Of a DNA stretch of 5,681 bases, positions 5,523 through 5,681 are shown in pieces. Position 1 is the stretch's first letter. The number at the start of each line of letters is the position of its first letter. The translations under genes were made by a program, and so were the position numbers. Location of the stretch: the NCBI GenBank assembly GCA_009692275.1, contig SHZL01000185.1, positions 1-5,681 of the forward strand, read 5' to 3'. Under the pieces are notes generated by a model that saw nothing but the letters and a program-made list of their open reading frames with translations, was not told where the DNA came from and did not search any database. The stretch is from Lysobacterales bacterium. GTDB taxonomy: Bacteria; Pseudomonadota; Gammaproteobacteria; Xanthomonadales; SZUA-36.

Positions 5523-5681
5523 GGCTAGCCCTGACCGGCTTTGGGCATGTACGGTCTGTGGATTTGTCTATTCGGAGCGCCTGGGTTTACCCGATGAGGG
5601 CATCCTTCCCGGCACTGCATGGGAAGACATTTCCGACGATTGGATTTGCCCGGACTGCGGGACATGCAAAGCTGATTTTCA
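5452..5681 (+). CDS. Rubredoxin, N-terminal and iron-binding part (truncated by window end)
   Basis: Rubredoxins are small one-iron electron carriers; those beside membrane oxidases pass electrons to the di-iron enzyme. Both cysteine pairs are visible, CTVCG and CPDCG, with the typical GILPGTAWEDISDDWICPDC between them and an extra Cys in GTCKADF near the edge. Two starts are possible. GTG at 5452 has AAGGA 4 nt upstream and adds a 21-residue Ser/Pro/Ala-rich extension. GTG at 5515 gives the usual short N-terminus (DEASPDRLWACTVCG) and overlaps the desaturase remnant's stop by 8 nt, but lacks a Shine-Dalgarno. I list the first because of its ribosome binding site. Either start implies overlap and translational coupling with the desaturase C-terminus. 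The family is confident; the partner is inferred from position and is apparently broken here. Confidence 0.85.
   Translation, partial: MTPAQSASTPLPASSPNDKIGVDEASPDRLWACTVCGFVYSERLGLPDEGILPGTAWEDISDDWICPDCGTCKADF

Noticed and set aside
1..5681. CRISPR array, insertion sequence or tRNA
   Set aside because: No regularly spaced direct repeats, transposase reading frame with terminal inverted repeats, or cloverleaf-like sequence was seen on either strand.

Overview
The window looks like chromosomal DNA of a Gram-negative bacterium. A marine, aerobic, lipid- or hydrocarbon-using gammaproteobacterium is the best guess. The reasons are a TonB-dependent outer-membrane receptor with the EEVTVTAQRREQN type of N-terminus, an OmpA-type peptidoglycan-binding domain, an FCD-type GntR regulator, and a membrane desaturase followed by a rubredoxin. 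This taxonomic guess is inference; there is no rRNA or other marker in the window.

Layout from left to right. (1) Positions 1-443, minus strand: the N-terminal part of an apparently exported VOC/glyoxalase-fold protein that starts at a TTG codon and runs off the left edge. (2) Positions 444-763: a divergent intergenic region with a good sigma70-type promoter (578-606) and a leader of about 150 nt with several small hairpins. (3) Positions 764-3733, plus strand: the centrepiece, a 989-residue TonB-dependent receptor whose barrel ends normally at an aromatic residue (F819) but continues through a polyproline linker and a calcium-binding thrombospondin-type-3 motif into a complete OmpA-like peptidoglycan-binding domain. 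(4) Positions 3754-3783: a strong bidirectional intrinsic terminator serving the convergent receptor and regulator genes. (5) Positions 3788-4513, minus strand: a DgoR-like GntR/FCD regulator. (6) Positions 4514-4945: a 432-bp divergent intergenic region with two perfect palindromes on the gntR side, a C5/G5 hairpin and a candidate promoter for the rightward genes. (7) Positions 4946-5522, plus strand: a fatty-acid-desaturase-like gene broken by an internal deletion that joins its second histidine box to the sequence just after its third. (8) Positions 5452-5681, plus strand: a rubredoxin, cut by the right edge.

How the parts may work together (inference). The receptor imports an unknown ligand across the outer membrane and may be tethered to the cell wall by its own OmpA domain. 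The desaturase and rubredoxin form a classical membrane di-iron oxidase plus electron-donor pair, but the oxidase half appears inactivated here. The GntR regulator is divergent from that pair and is the nearest candidate for controlling it, although its closest recognisable relatives control sugar-acid genes. The most noteworthy observations are the receptor-OmpA fusion and the histidine-box deletion in the desaturase.
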